A stretch of DNA of 64,000 nt from Chlorobium phaeovibrioides. GTDB lineage: Bacteria; Bacteroidota; Chlorobiia; Chlorobiales; Chlorobiaceae. This document shows, piece after piece, positions 28,812 to 37,952 of the stretch (position 1 is its first letter; every line of letters begins with the position of its first letter). Location of the stretch: NCBI RefSeq assembly GCF_003968655.1, contig NZ_RXYK01000004.1, positions 1 to 64,000 on the forward strand, given 5' to 3'. Both the position numbers and the translations under genes were made by a program. A model generated the notes under the pieces. The model did no database searches. It was not told where the DNA came from and saw only the letters and a list, made by a program, of their open reading frames with translations.

Positions 28812-30247
28812 GCTGGATTGATTATCTGATATTCGGGGCATATATGGCGGCGGTGCTGGGCATCGGCGTCTACCATTTCCGGCGCAATGGCGACGCTGAG
28901 GATTACTATGTGGGAGGGCGGAGCATCAGCCCCGGCCATGTCGGACTGTCGATTGTGGCAACCGATGTTGGGGGTGGCTTTTCCATAGGTCTCGGTGGCG
29001 TTGGCTTCATGATGGGGCTCTCGGGCAGCTGGCTGCTTTTTACCGGTCTTGCTGGAGCATGGCTGACGGCGGTTTTTGTGATACCGAAAATCAAGCGCAT
29101 TGATGCACGAAAAGGGTTCATGACCTACCCGGATTTTCTCAGGGACCGCTATGACGGCCGGGTTGCCCTTTTTGCTGCCATTATTTCGGGGCTGGGCTAT
29201 CTGGGCTTTACAGCGGCACAGCTCCTTGCCGGCGCCAAGCTGGCTTCAGCCACAATCATGACGCACAATCCCTTCGGCATGGAACCGCTGTTTTTTGCGC
29301 TGGTGGTGATAGCATGCGCAACCGTGCTCTATACTGTCATCGGCGGGCTGAAAGCGGTCATCTATACCGATACGGTGCAGTGGATCATTCTGCTCAGCGG
29401 ACTCCTGCTGGTCACTGTTCCCTTCACTCTTGCCCGTATCGGTGGATTCGGCGCACTCAGAGCTGCGCTGCCTGAGCATTTTTTCTCCCTGACGGCCATA
29501 TCTCCCGTTCTTTTCATCAACTGGATGGTCACCATCATTCCTATATGGTTCGTGGGGATGACGCTCTATCAGCGGATGTATGCCTGCCGTGATGAAGCCG
29601 ATGCCCGCAAGGCATGGTACATTGCCGGTTTTTTCGAGTATCCGGTGATGGCTTTTACCGGCGTGTTTCTCGGTATGTGCGCACGAGTTGTTTTCCCTGA
29701 GGCGGAAGCCGAAATGGCCATGCCCATGCTTATCCGCGATATTCTTCCCGTAGGGGTGACAGGTATCGTGATTGCTTCCTATTTTTCGGCAATCATGTCA
29801 ACGGCCGACAGCTGCATGATGGCCTCATCGGGGAATTTCACCAATGATATCATCAGCCGCTTCATTCCCTCTTCAGCCACCAGCGACCGTCGTCTTGTGA
29901 GGATTTCCATGGTTGTCACCCTCGTGGTGGGCCTGCTCGCCTTTCTGCTTGCTGTCCGGTTTACGACTGTTCTGGGTGCCATTCTGCAGGCATATGCGTT
30001 CATGGTTTCCGGACTTTTCATTCCGACTCTCGGGGCCTATTTCTGGAAAAGGGGGTCATCTGCGGGTGCGCTTGCCGGAATGGTCGGCGGAGGATCCCTG
30101 ACGCTGCTTTTGATTGCGGGAGTGCTTCATCTTCCCGATGGCTTACAGGTTCTCGGGCTGGACCCTGCGCTTTATGGCATCCTCTTTTCAGCGCTGCTTT
30201 TTGTTCCCGTTTCGCTTACCCTTCCCGATAAAGAGGCAAACCAATGA
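28808..30247 (+). CDS. Sodium:solute symporter (SSS family)
   Basis: The 479-aa integral membrane protein has about 13 hydrophobic helices and SSS-family landmarks: [56 protein letters not shown] and [26 protein letters not shown] (sodium-site region). It overlaps ablA by ATGA at its start and ablB by ATGA at its end, so it is translationally coupled inside the beta-lysine operon. Import of lysine or uptake/recapture of a compatible solute is the natural hypothesis; the substrate cannot be read from sequence. Confidence 0.88.
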   Translation: MSWIDYLIFGAYMAAVLGIGVYHFRRNGDAEDYYVGGRSISPGHVGLSIVATDVGGGFSIGLGGVGFMMGLSGSWLLFTGLAGAWLTAVFVIPKIKRIDARKGFMTYPDFLRDRYDGRVALFAAIISGLGYLGFTAAQLLAGAKLASATIMTHNPFGMEPLFFALVVIACATVLYTVIGGLKAVIYTDTVQWIILLSGLLLVTVPFTLARIGGFGALRAALPEHFFSLTAISPVLFINWMVTIIPIWFVGMTLYQRMYACRDEADARKAWYIAGFFEYPVMAFTGVFLGMCARVVFPEAEAEMAMPMLIRDILPVGVTGIVIASYFSAIMSTADSCMMASSGNFTNDIISRFIPSSATSDRRLVRISMVVTLVVGLLAFLLAVRFTTVLGAILQAYAFMVSGLFIPTLGAYFWKRGSSAGALAGMVGGGSLTLLLIAGVLHLPDGLQVLGLDPALYGILFSALLFVPVSLTLPDKEANQ

Positions 30248-31077
30248 AGAATGATATCATAGAGCGCCGACACGGTGCCCTCATCCAGCACGGGCCGAAA
30301 AGTGCGAGAATTTATGTGATGGAGTGTGCCGGTGCCAATCCCGAAACCCTTGTCCAGGAGCTTCTTCTGCTCGGAGCTGAGCGCGGATACGGAAAAATAT
30401 TTGCGAAGGTTCCTGAACCCGCTTCCGCTGCATTCCTTCGGGCGGGATTCCACGAAGAGGCTCGCATCCCCGGATTTTTTGCCGGTGAAGAGACCGCCCT
30501 TTTCCTTGCCCTCTTTATTGATACCCGGCGAGCCCGGAGCGTTGACGAAGGAGAGATTGAACGCATTGTCACCCTCGCTGTGAATGCGGAGGTCCGCTCT
30601 CCCGGTCCGCTTCCCGATGGCTGTATGCTCCGCATCTGCACCCCCGATGACATTCCCGCCATGAGCAGCATCTATCGGGAGGTGTTTCCTACCTATCCCT
30701 TTCCTATTGAGGATCCGGCCTGGCTGCTTGAGACCATGCGTACCCATGTTGATTATTACGGTGTAAGCTACAAGGGTCGGCTTGTGGCCCTTGCCTCTTC
30801 TGAAATGGATCTGGAGGGAGGAAGTGTGGAAATGACTGATTTTGCAACACTTCCCGACTGGCGGGGCAATGCTCTTGCCCTTCATCTGCTTCAGGAGATG
30901 GAGGAGGGAATGCGTCGTAAGGGAATGAAGACTGCCTACACCATTGCCCGTGCGCTGTCGGGAGGTATGAATATCACTTTTGCACGCAGAGGGTATCAGT
31001 TCAGTGGCACCTTGGTCAACAATACCAATATTTCCGGCGGGATTGAAAGCATGAATGTGTGGTTCAAGCCGCTCTAA
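30244..31077 (+). CDS. ablB: Beta-lysine N6-acetyltransferase
   Basis: The 277-aa protein has an N-terminal region of about 110 residues and a C-terminal GNAT domain ([16 protein letters not shown], then [23 protein letters not shown] for acetyl-CoA binding). Its length and position directly after ablA and the symporter fit AblB, which acetylates beta-lysine to N-epsilon-acetyl-beta-lysine, the osmolyte found in methanogens and green sulfur bacteria. It ends in NIWF-like sequence (SMNVWFKPL). It is convergent with ccsA, 6 bp apart. Confidence 0.9.
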   Translation: MKNDIIERRHGALIQHGPKSARIYVMECAGANPETLVQELLLLGAERGYGKIFAKVPEPASAAFLRAGFHEEARIPGFFAGEETALFLALFIDTRRARSVDEGEIERIVTLAVNAEVRSPGPLPDGCMLRICTPDDIPAMSSIYREVFPTYPFPIEDPAWLLETMRTHVDYYGVSYKGRLVALASSEMDLEGGSVEMTDFATLPDWRGNALALHLLQEMEEGMRRKGMKTAYTIARALSGGMNITFARRGYQFSGTLVNNTNISGGIESMNVWFKPL

Positions 31078-31083
31078 GAGTTA

Positions 31084-31881
31084 TCAGCTCTGCTGATAGG
31101 TGTGGACACTGTTTGCCGCTGTTGGCAGGTAGTTGACGCCGAACCAGCTGACCAGCAACACAAAAAAAGCCAGGGCGAGATACCACTGCAGCTTCAGTCG
31201 ATTGACTGTATGGCTGATGGCATGCAGATATCCGAGATAGATGAGCCAGGCAATGAACGCCCAGGTCTCTTTCGGATCCCATGACCAGTAGTTTCCCCAT
31301 GCGTCCTTTGCCCACAGGGCACCGAATATCAGCCCGAAGGTCAGAAAGACGAATCCCAGAAGTGCCAGATAGTGCGAAAGCGCGTCATAGCTTTTCTCCT
31401 CCTTGAGTCGCCATGAGAGGAAAATGTTGTGCCATGCGGCCACCGATGAGGCTGCAAGCAGCACATAGCCAACCAGATAGACGACAACATGAGGGATGAA
31501 CCAGGGGCTCTGGAGTGCAGGCATCAGGGCTTTGTCAAACACCTCGGGGTGGAGCAGGTTGATGGTGAGGAAAAAAGCGGCCAGCCCCATGCAGTAGTAC
31601 TTCAGCCATGAGATTTTCCACCGGTATTCAACCAGCAGTCCTACGAGCGGGATAAGCGCGGCGTACCAGATTCTTGTTTCTCCCAGTGTTCTGAGTGGCG
31701 GGCGCTCAAGGGCTTGCCAATAGATGGCAATGAAGGCTATCATGATCAAAGAACCGCCAAGGTTCAATGCGGTTGCGGTTTTTCTGATGGCAGGGCTGCT
31801 TTTTGCGGCAATGCCGAGCATGGAGCCCGATAGCCAGAAGGCTATCGAGAGATATGCCGCTGTAGTAAAATCAATGATCAT
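31084..31881 (-). CDS. ccsA: Cytochrome c biogenesis protein CcsA (system II)
   Basis: The 265-aa integral membrane protein has about eight helices and the haem-handling tryptophan-rich motif WGNYWSWDPKETWAF. Conserved histidines precede and follow it (e.g. WFIPHVVVYLVGY, YLHAISH). With ResB it exports and attaches haem to apocytochromes c. The ATG at 31881 overlaps the resB stop as ATGA; the frame is open upstream but coupling favours this start. It ends a minus-strand run that begins with metB. Confidence 0.93.
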   Translation of the reverse strand: MIIDFTTAAYLSIAFWLSGSMLGIAAKSSPAIRKTATALNLGGSLIMIAFIAIYWQALERPPLRTLGETRIWYAALIPLVGLLVEYRWKISWLKYYCMGLAAFFLTINLLHPEVFDKALMPALQSPWFIPHVVVYLVGYVLLAASSVAAWHNIFLSWRLKEEKSYDALSHYLALLGFVFLTFGLIFGALWAKDAWGNYWSWDPKETWAFIAWLIYLGYLHAISHTVNRLKLQWYLALAFFVLLVSWFGVNYLPTAANSVHTYQQS

Positions 31882-33113
31882 GATGAAGCTCCCGATTTTT
31901 TGATGCCATTCCAGAAAAACAGCGTGTTTGCCGCAAGCATCATGAAAAATCCAAGATAGACCGCCGGAAGCCATGGGTCGCGGATGACTTCAAGCAGGCT
32001 CAGTGTCGAAAACTTTCCAGACTGCTCGTCATAGCCCATTTGATAGATTTTCCATCCTTTGAAATTGACCGGCTTGTTGACCTCAAGATCGGCAATGGTT
32101 TCATTCCCGTTTTCGTCAGAGAGGGTGACTGCCGAACGGAATGATTTGGGTGATCCCGGCACCATGAAGAGAAAGAGCCCGTCAAGATCTACAGCTCCCG
32201 GTTTGAGCATTGGACCACCGGTGCTGAGCCATGTTTCGCCCTCACCGGCAGCACCGCTTATGCTGACTTTGGCAAAAGGAATCCCTGTCGCCGGTTCTAC
32301 CGGTACGGGAATGCCATCTTTGCCGGGCAGTCCGGAGGGGATGAATTCAATGACCTTGACGCCGATGCCTTTCCATTCGGCAGTTGCGCCTGTGCGGACT
32401 TCCGGAATTGCCTGCGAGCTGTTCATGACGAGCCGGTCGTTCTTCGGGTCGTACAGCATGAGCTGGGGAGGGTACTCCTCAATGGAGAAATCGTGCAGAT
32501 AGACGGAAAACGGGAGCTCCTGTGCAGTTCTGCTTTTCATGATGTATCCCCGGCTGTTGGCCTGGCCCTCCTCAACGGGAACAACAAGGCGCTGGAGATC
32601 GGAGCTGCCGAAAATTCCGCATGAAAGGGCTATCCAGAAACCGGCATGGAAGAGGATGAACTGCAGGTTTTTAAGGCGGAAAGGAACCAGTTTCCATGAA
32701 AGGGAGAGGCCGAGATTGATGAGAAACAGGGCGACGACGAGAGCGAACGGCCAGCTGGAAAAAATGCTGTGCAGCCCGAGTCGGATTGCTGTGGGGTTGC
32801 TGCCGCTCTCCTGGGGTACCATGCCGCCAATGAAGGAGAGAGCGGCAAGCGTGAGAATCAGCGACAGGCCGAGGGGGATGCCTCCCAGCCAGGCAACCAG
32901 GCGGTTGTTGCGGTAGCTGAGGCCTGTTGTCAGTATGAGCCCTCCAAGAATGGTGAGCGTTATGGCATTCATCGGCCACACGGGCATGGTGATGCCTGAA
33001 CCGCCCAGAGCAAATTGTATGGCAAAGCCTGCGGCGTTCAGCAGGATGACGATCAGTGCGGCTTCCCTGAATTCCCAGGGGCTCTGAAAGAGTTTTCGTC
33101 TGTCAGCTTTCAT
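31878..33113 (-). CDS. resB: ResB-like cytochrome c biogenesis protein (Ccs1)
   Basis: The 411-aa protein has three N-terminal membrane helices, a fourth around residues 140-165, a periplasmic domain of about 200 residues (with GYIMKSRTAQELPFSVYLHDFSIEEYP) and a C-terminal helix. It is the system II partner of CcsA. Start and stop overlap neighbours by ATGA on both sides (thiF before, ccsA after). Such proteins escort haem to apocytochromes outside the membrane. Family assignment rests on layout, the ResB-like domain and the ccsA neighbour. Confidence 0.85.
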   Translation of the reverse strand: MKADRRKLFQSPWEFREAALIVILLNAAGFAIQFALGGSGITMPVWPMNAITLTILGGLILTTGLSYRNNRLVAWLGGIPLGLSLILTLAALSFIGGMVPQESGSNPTAIRLGLHSIFSSWPFALVVALFLINLGLSLSWKLVPFRLKNLQFILFHAGFWIALSCGIFGSSDLQRLVVPVEEGQANSRGYIMKSRTAQELPFSVYLHDFSIEEYPPQLMLYDPKNDRLVMNSSQAIPEVRTGATAEWKGIGVKVIEFIPSGLPGKDGIPVPVEPATGIPFAKVSISGAAGEGETWLSTGGPMLKPGAVDLDGLFLFMVPGSPKSFRSAVTLSDENGNETIADLEVNKPVNFKGWKIYQMGYDEQSGKFSTLSLLEVIRDPWLPAVYLGFFMMLAANTLFFWNGIKKSGASS

Positions 33114-33886
33114 GCTTCATGATTGGATGTGAATGGCTGAATGTTTGGAGAGCCGCAGACTGGGCAGCGTGGATCGCACCGGACAGGCACTTTTCTGAAT
33201 TCCATTGTGAGTGTGTTGCAGGTGAGGAGCGTGTCGTAGAGAGGGTCGCCAAGAGCGAGCAGTACCTTGAGCGCTTCAGCGGCTTGTATGGATCCGATTA
33301 CTCCTGCAATGGCTCCGATTGGGCCTTCGCCGGAAGCAGTGGGGGGTTCGTCGTCTTCATGGAAAAGACAGTGGCAGCAGGCGGTTCTGCCGGGAATGAC
33401 GGTCATTGCCTGACCGGAGAACTGCTGAATGCCACCGTGGGAATATGGTTTTCCTGCCGCATGGCAGGCTCTTGAAATGAGGAATTTTGAACTGAATGAA
33501 TCCGTTGCGTCTACCACGAAGTCGTACGAAGCAATAATTTCCAAAGAATTCCCGGTGGTGAGCCGGAACGGGTAGGAATGAATGATGAGTGAGGGGCGAA
33601 GTGCCTGTAATCGTTCTTGTGCTGAGTCAACCTTTTTTGTGCCTATGGCGGCGGTGGTATGCAGAATCTGCCGTTGCAGGTTGCTGCATTCTACCTGGTC
33701 GTCGTCCATGATGCCGATGGTGCCGACTCCGGCTGCAGCAAGGTAGAACGCTGCCGGGGAGCCGAGGCCACCTGCACCGACAATGAGAACTTTGGAGGAA
33801 AGAAGTTTTTCCTGTCCTGATTCGCCGATTTCCGAAAGAGCAAGATGGCGGCTGTAACGCGCTCTCTCTTCTGCCGTCAGCTGCAA
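33110..33886 (-). CDS. thiF: ThiF/MoeB/HesA-family adenylyltransferase
   Basis: The 258-aa E1-like enzyme adenylates the C-terminal glycine of a ubiquitin-fold sulfur carrier. Motifs: ATP-binding GAGGLGSPAAFYLAAAGV, the acidic DDDQVECSNLQRQ, and two zinc CxxC pairs (ACCHC near residue 170 and CDPRCPVC at the end). It lies in the thiS-thiG-thiH-thiF string and overlaps thiH by 10 bp, so ThiS is the likely partner. MoaD activation (MoeB role) is also possible, as only one such gene is seen here. Confidence 0.9.
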   Translation of the reverse strand: MQLTAEERARYSRHLALSEIGESGQEKLLSSKVLIVGAGGLGSPAAFYLAAAGVGTIGIMDDDQVECSNLQRQILHTTAAIGTKKVDSAQERLQALRPSLIIHSYPFRLTTGNSLEIIASYDFVVDATDSFSSKFLISRACHAAGKPYSHGGIQQFSGQAMTVIPGRTACCHCLFHEDDEPPTASGEGPIGAIAGVIGSIQAAEALKVLLALGDPLYDTLLTCNTLTMEFRKVPVRCDPRCPVCGSPNIQPFTSNHEA

Positions 33887-34947
33887 GGGAGTGTATTGCG
33901 TGAGGGTCCGTTATAGGCCGGTTCCCAGTTTTTGAAGACCGGTTCAATCCGGCGGCTTCTGAGCGCCTGGCAGAACTCTTCAGCCGTGCGGCTGTCTGAA
34001 ATTTCAAACTGCCCCTCCCCGGAGTTTTCTCCTTCAAGGTATCCGCCAACTGTGGTACGGCTTGCAATGCTCATGCGCGTGATGGCAAGCCCGGCCATGC
34101 CGTCTCTGAACGAAGGTTTTTCGCGGGTGGAGAGCACCAGTTCAACATCCGGCATGGCTATGCGGAAAGCCAGGATGATGCGTGCCAGAAGGTGGTCGTC
34201 AACGGGGTGGGTTGGCTCATATCCTCCCGTTTGCGGGCGCAGGCGCGGAAATGAGATGGATATGCCTCCGCGCCAGTATGTTTTTTCAAGATGGCGGGCG
34301 TGGCGGTAGAGCATGAGAGCGTCCGTTACCGGATCGGAGAGGCCGAACAGGACGCCGAGGCCGATGGTTTTTATTCCCCCTTCAAGAGCCCGTTCGGGTG
34401 TTGCAAGCCGGTAGAGGTAATCCTTTTTTGGACCCCAGCGGTGGAGAGCTTCGTATTGCAGGAGGTCGTAGGTTTCCTGATAGATGGTAATGCCGGTGCA
34501 TCCGCTGCCGGCAAGCTCACGGTACTCTTCAACACTCATCGGGAAGGCCTCGACAGTGACCCGCTGCATTGATTCAGCGGCAATGTCCACTGCGCGCTTC
34601 AGGTATTCAAAGCCGACGGCCGCGGTTCTCTCTCCGGTGAGGAGCAGGATATCCTGTATGCCGAGCTGCTTCATGGCGGCAATTTCACGACGGATTTCCT
34701 CCTCATCAAGCTTGCGGCGGGGGGTGGTTCTGTCTGAAGCGAAGCCGCAGTATGCGCAGCCGCTGGAGCAGTAGTTCGAGAGATAGAGCGGCGCGTAAAG
34801 GGGCATGGTGCGGCCGAACCGCCTGAGAGTCATTGCGCGGGAACGGGCCGCCATGGTTTCAAGGCTTTCGGGCGACCGGTTGCGAAGCATGGCTTCGAGC
34901 TCCCGGCAGTCATTGTTGTCCGTCAGCCAGTCGGGCAGGATGGTCAT
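33877..34947 (-). CDS. thiH: 2-iminoacetate synthase (tyrosine lyase)
   Basis: The 356-aa radical-SAM enzyme cleaves tyrosine to dehydroglycine for the thiazole ring, as in anaerobes that lack the glycine oxidase ThiO. The cluster motif is [11 protein letters not shown] near residue 60, followed by [18 protein letters not shown] and GVLFGLSDP. It overlaps thiG by ATGA and thiF by 10 bp. The length matches ThiH. Confidence 0.93.
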   Translation of the reverse strand: MTILPDWLTDNNDCRELEAMLRNRSPESLETMAARSRAMTLRRFGRTMPLYAPLYLSNYCSSGCAYCGFASDRTTPRRKLDEEEIRREIAAMKQLGIQDILLLTGERTAAVGFEYLKRAVDIAAESMQRVTVEAFPMSVEEYRELAGSGCTGITIYQETYDLLQYEALHRWGPKKDYLYRLATPERALEGGIKTIGLGVLFGLSDPVTDALMLYRHARHLEKTYWRGGISISFPRLRPQTGGYEPTHPVDDHLLARIILAFRIAMPDVELVLSTREKPSFRDGMAGLAITRMSIASRTTVGGYLEGENSGEGQFEISDSRTAEEFCQALRSRRIEPVFKNWEPAYNGPSRNTLPCS

Positions 34948-35723
34948 GACTGCTCTCCAAGAAAGGAGGTGAGAGGGCTGGTCGCTACCGCTTCCCGGCT
35001 TTCTCTCATCAGTCCTGCTTTGAACGCCCGACGGCCCGCATCTGTTGAATCCCTGAAAGCGGCGGCCATTTCTGCGGGGTTATCGGAGGCGGCTATTGCG
35101 CTGTTGACGAGCACGGCGCTGCATCCCATTTCCATTGCCCGTGCAGCTTCAGATGGGGCGCGCAGGCCGGCATCCACAATGACTGGAATGGAGCTTTCAC
35201 GGATGATGATGCTGAGCATTGCAGCCGATGCCAGCCCCTGACCGCTGCCGATGGCTGAACCGAGAGGCATGACTGAAGCGCATCCTACCTCTTCAAGCCG
35301 TTTGGCAAGGACGGGATCGGGGGAGATGTATGGCATGACCAGAAACCCTTCCGATGCAAGGACCCGTGCGGCTTCCATTGTTTCAATCGGATCGGGCATC
35401 AGGTGCTGCGGGTTCGGGTGGATTTCCACTTTGATGAAGGGACTTCCGGAGAGTTCACGGCTGATATTGGCAGCCTTGATGGCTTCCGCAGCTGTTGAAG
35501 CACCGGAAGTGTTTGGCATGAGGGTAATGCCCGGCAGCTCGGAAAGGGGACCGAAAAGGTCGTCCTCCAGCTGTTCACGGTTGAAGCGCCGCAGTGCTAC
35601 GGTGACAAGCTGCGCGCCAGAGGCTTTCACGGCTTCCAGCATGACGGCTGCGCTGCTGAATTTTCCGGTTCCGAGAATCAGGCGGGAAGAAAAGGTATGT
35701 GCTGCTAACTGCAAGTGGTCCAT
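34944..35723 (-). CDS. thiG: Thiazole synthase
   Basis: The 259-aa TIM-barrel enzyme builds the thiazole phosphate from DXP, dehydroglycine and ThiS thiocarboxylate. Seen: [10 protein letters not shown] near residue 13, [24 protein letters not shown] with the probable Schiff-base lysine, [34 protein letters not shown], and [25 protein letters not shown]. It follows thiS at 27 bp and overlaps thiH by ATGA. Confidence 0.95.
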   Translation of the reverse strand: MDHLQLAAHTFSSRLILGTGKFSSAAVMLEAVKASGAQLVTVALRRFNREQLEDDLFGPLSELPGITLMPNTSGASTAAEAIKAANISRELSGSPFIKVEIHPNPQHLMPDPIETMEAARVLASEGFLVMPYISPDPVLAKRLEEVGCASVMPLGSAIGSGQGLASAAMLSIIIRESSIPVIVDAGLRAPSEAARAMEMGCSAVLVNSAIAASDNPAEMAAAFRDSTDAGRRAFKAGLMRESREAVATSPLTSFLGEQS

Positions 35724-35750
35724 AAGTAGGGTATCATTCTCTTTTGTTGC

Positions 35751-35954
35751 TCATCCCCCGCCGGCAAACACAAGGATTTCAACCCGGTCACCTTCACAGA
35801 GAGCATGTGCCGTGCGTTCCGGGGGGCGGACAACCTGATCGTTGACAAGGGTTGCTACGGTTTTTCCATCGGAGCCGATACGAGTCAGAAGATCAATAAT
35901 GGTTGAGTCTTCCGGAAGGGATTCGGATTCTCCATTGAGTTGAATTGTAATCAT
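35751..35954 (-). CDS. thiS: Sulfur carrier protein ThiS
   Basis: This 67-aa beta-grasp protein ends in AGGG, the Gly-Gly type tail that is thiocarboxylated; the Bacillus ThiS also ends in three glycines. The core VNDQVVRPPERTAHALCEGDRVEILVF is typical. I chose the ATG at 35954 (MITIQLNGES) because it gives the usual length. A longer frame from 36002 would overlap the end of metB by 10 bp. Confidence 0.92.
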   Translation of the reverse strand: MITIQLNGESESLPEDSTIIDLLTRIGSDGKTVATLVNDQVVRPPERTAHALCEGDRVEILVFAGGG

Positions 35955-35992
35955 TTTGAGTGGTTTCTGCACGATTTCTTTGGGTCTCTTTT

Positions 35993-37138
35993 TCACCCGC
36001 ACCCTTCAATAGCCTGTTCCAGGTCGGCCTGAAGGTCGTCGGGGTGTTCAAGACCGACGGAGATTCTGACGAGGCCCTCACTGCACCCCCTTTTCATTCG
36101 CTCCTCTGGCGAGAGTGCCCAGAGTGTCATTCTTGCCGGTGAGGCGATAAGCGATTCCACGCCTCCGAGGCTGTCAGCAAGGAGAAACAGCTTTACCCCT
36201 GAAATAAGTTTCCTGACGGCCTCCATTCCTCCTTTCATTTCAATTGTGAGCATGCCACCGAAGCCGCTCATCTGGCTTTTTGCCAGAATGTGCTGCGGAT
36301 GTGAGGAGAGCCCGGGGTAGAGCACCCGTTTGACTGCCGGATGACTTTCAAGAAAACGGGCGAGCTGCATGGCGTTGGCTTCATGCTCTTTCATGCGGAC
36401 CTTGAGGGTTTTCAGCCCCCGCATGACAAGCCAGCAGTCCCAAGGGGCAGGAACTGCTCCGGCTGCAGCCTGGTATGTTTTGACTGTTGCGTGCAGCTTT
36501 TCCTCATTCGTAATGACCGCTCCACCCAGCACATCGCTGTGGCCGGCGAGGTATTTGGTGGTGCTGTGTATGACAATGTCGGCGCCGCACTCAAGAGGGC
36601 GCTGGAAATAGGGGGAGAGAAAGGTGTTGTCGACAGCCAGAAGCATTCCCCTTTCATGGGCCGCCTGTGCCAGTGCCCTGATGTCTGCAAGGCGCATCAG
36701 CGGGTTGCTCGGGCTTTCCACCCATATCACTCTGGTTTCAGGCGTGCAGGCATCCAGATAGCTTTGTGTTGTGGAGCCTTCCGCGTATGATGTGGTGATG
36801 CCCATAGGACGGAGAAGCTCTTCAAAGATTCTGTAGGTACCACCATAGATGTCAATGCCGGAGACAATATGGTCGCCGGGTCGGAGAAGATGCAGTGCGG
36901 CCATGGTTGCCGCCGCTCCGGAAGCGAAGGCCAGACCGTAGCGGCCGTTTTCAAGAAGGGCGAGCGCCTCTTCAAGCGCCTGGCGGGTGGGGTTGCCTAT
37001 TCTGGAATAGACAAAACCCCCTTTGTACTCCAGCTGTTCGCGTGCAAAGGTTGAGGTCTGGTAGATGGGTACCGTTACCGACCCTGTTTGTGGGTCGGGC
37101 GCCTGTCCGTCGTGAATGGCGAGGGTTTCAAAATGCAT
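35993..37138 (-). CDS. metB: Trans-sulfuration enzyme, cystathionine gamma-synthase/lyase type
   Basis: The 381-aa fold-type I PLP enzyme of the Cys/Met metabolism family has YSRIGNPTRQALEEALA near residue 45, FASGAAATMAALHLL, the PLP lysine in HSTTKYLAGHSDVLGG, and the C-terminal HPAV and LVRISVGLEHPDDLQADLEQA. Cystathionine gamma-synthase, gamma-lyase and beta-lyase are hard to tell apart by eye, so the symbol is tentative. It heads the thi-ccs run. A strongly structured leader sits right before its start codon, and the remnant of a related gene lies just upstream. Confidence 0.82.
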   Translation of the reverse strand: MHFETLAIHDGQAPDPQTGSVTVPIYQTSTFAREQLEYKGGFVYSRIGNPTRQALEEALALLENGRYGLAFASGAAATMAALHLLRPGDHIVSGIDIYGGTYRIFEELLRPMGITTSYAEGSTTQSYLDACTPETRVIWVESPSNPLMRLADIRALAQAAHERGMLLAVDNTFLSPYFQRPLECGADIVIHSTTKYLAGHSDVLGGAVITNEEKLHATVKTYQAAAGAVPAPWDCWLVMRGLKTLKVRMKEHEANAMQLARFLESHPAVKRVLYPGLSSHPQHILAKSQMSGFGGMLTIEMKGGMEAVRKLISGVKLFLLADSLGGVESLIASPARMTLWALSPEERMKRGCSEGLVRISVGLEHPDDLQADLEQAIEGCG

Positions 37139-37189
37139 GGGCGGTCTTTGTTTTCTACAAGGTAGAAAGATCCCCCGGAAAAACCGCCC
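37139..37189 (-). promoter_or_regulatory. Nested stem-loop leader abutting the metB start codon
   Basis: On the minus strand, positions 37189-37179 (GGGCGGTTTTT) can pair with 37149-37139 (AAAGACCGCCC) over 11 bp with one G-U pair. They enclose a second perfect hairpin, TTTCTAC-CTT-GTAGAAA (37168-37152). The outer stem ends on the base before the ATG, and no ribosome-binding site is left exposed. Translational control is suggested; I recognise no known riboswitch class. Confidence 0.5.
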
Positions 37190-37194
37190 CGCCT

Positions 37195-37393
37195 TCAGCT
37201 GTTTTCCAATGCCCGGTCAAGGGCATCGATAAGGTCAAGTGGATGTTCAATACCTATAGAGAGGCGGATGAGGTCCTCTGAAAGGCCGCTTGCCCGCAGT
37301 TGTTCCTCTGTTGTCTTGGCGCCGTAGCGGTTGCGTGATGCTCCCTTCAAGAGCTTCGGCGGTCGGGTTTATCAAGCGGGTATAGATGCTGCT
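37195..37393 (-). pseudogene. Remnant of an O-acetylhomoserine sulfhydrylase-like gene (internal deletion)
   Basis: Two fragments of one PLP trans-sulfuration enzyme are fused. The 5' piece (about 37393-37343) reads SSIYTRLINPTAEALEG, the conserved segment near residue 60 of MetY-like enzymes. The 3' piece (about 37344-37195, another frame) encodes the C-terminus, including TTEEQLRASGL and LIRLSIGIEHPLDL before a TGA stop. About 350 residues between them are missing, and the pieces are out of frame. It is related to, but not copied from, metB next door, whose corresponding sequences differ. No start codon region is preserved. It appears to be a dead second methionine/cysteine enzyme gene. Confidence 0.75.
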
Positions 37394-37512
37394 TGTGGTT
37401 TGTGGTAGTAACGATTGTTCCTATAATTCCGTGTGTTTTCCAAATAAACATTCTGTTTATTGTTCTTTTGGTGGCTGAATGGAAACATCTTTTTAGCAGG
37501 AGAGGTTGGATT

Positions 37513-37950
37513 ATGGGATATATCGAGGCGGTCTGCATCAGCAGGGAGAAGGGTGAATTGAAAATGGCGGTGCAGGAAATTGCACTGAAAGCTGATTGGG
37601 GGATTGAGGGCGATGCTCATGCGGGCGACTGGCACCGTCAGGTGTCATTGCTTGCGGGCGAGAGCGTGGACAGAATGCGCTTGAAAATGCCCGAGCTTGC
37701 CCATGGCATGTTCGCAGAAAACATGGTGACCCGGGGGATCGACCTTTCTGCTCTCAAGGTTGGTGACCGGCTGGAGATTGCGGGCAATGCGGTGCTGGAA
37801 ATAACGCAGATCGGCAAGGAGTGCCATAATGGAGCTTGCCCCATCCAGGTAGCGACGGGGGAGTGCATCATGCCTACCGAGGGGCTTTTCTGCATAGTAA
37901 AACGGGGCGGAACAGTTCGTCCGGGGATGGCTGTAGGGCTTATGGCGTGA
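37513..37950 (+). CDS. MOSC domain protein
   Basis: The 145-aa single-domain MOSC protein has GIEGDAHAGDWHRQVSLL near residue 36, ENMVTRGIDLSALKVGDRLEIA, and the conserved cysteine in KECHNGACPIQ. MOSC domains bind sulfur or molybdenum cofactor ligands. Next to moaA and modE, a role in molybdenum cofactor handling is likely. The frame is open from 37393, but the ATG at 37513 follows a strong AGGAGAGG and gives the usual size. It converges with moaA (2 bp apart). Confidence 0.85.
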   Translation: MGYIEAVCISREKGELKMAVQEIALKADWGIEGDAHAGDWHRQVSLLAGESVDRMRLKMPELAHGMFAENMVTRGIDLSALKVGDRLEIAGNAVLEITQIGKECHNGACPIQVATGECIMPTEGLFCIVKRGGTVRPGMAVGLMA

Positions 37951-37952
37951 GG

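Noticed and set aside
31082-31098. TATCAGC-TCT-GCTGATA hairpin between convergent ablB and ccsA.
   Set aside because: Only 7 bp with a 3-nt loop, no T-run, and part of it lies in the ccsA coding end; too weak to call a terminator.
34969-35838. Long plus-strand frames opposite thiG.
   Set aside because: Shadow frames of thiG and thiS; no independent coding signal.
37139-37512. A TPP or SAM riboswitch upstream of the metB-thi run.
   Set aside because: No TPP core (CTGAGA, ACCTGA) and no SAM-I/SAM-II core sequence is present; only the nested stem-loop is supported.
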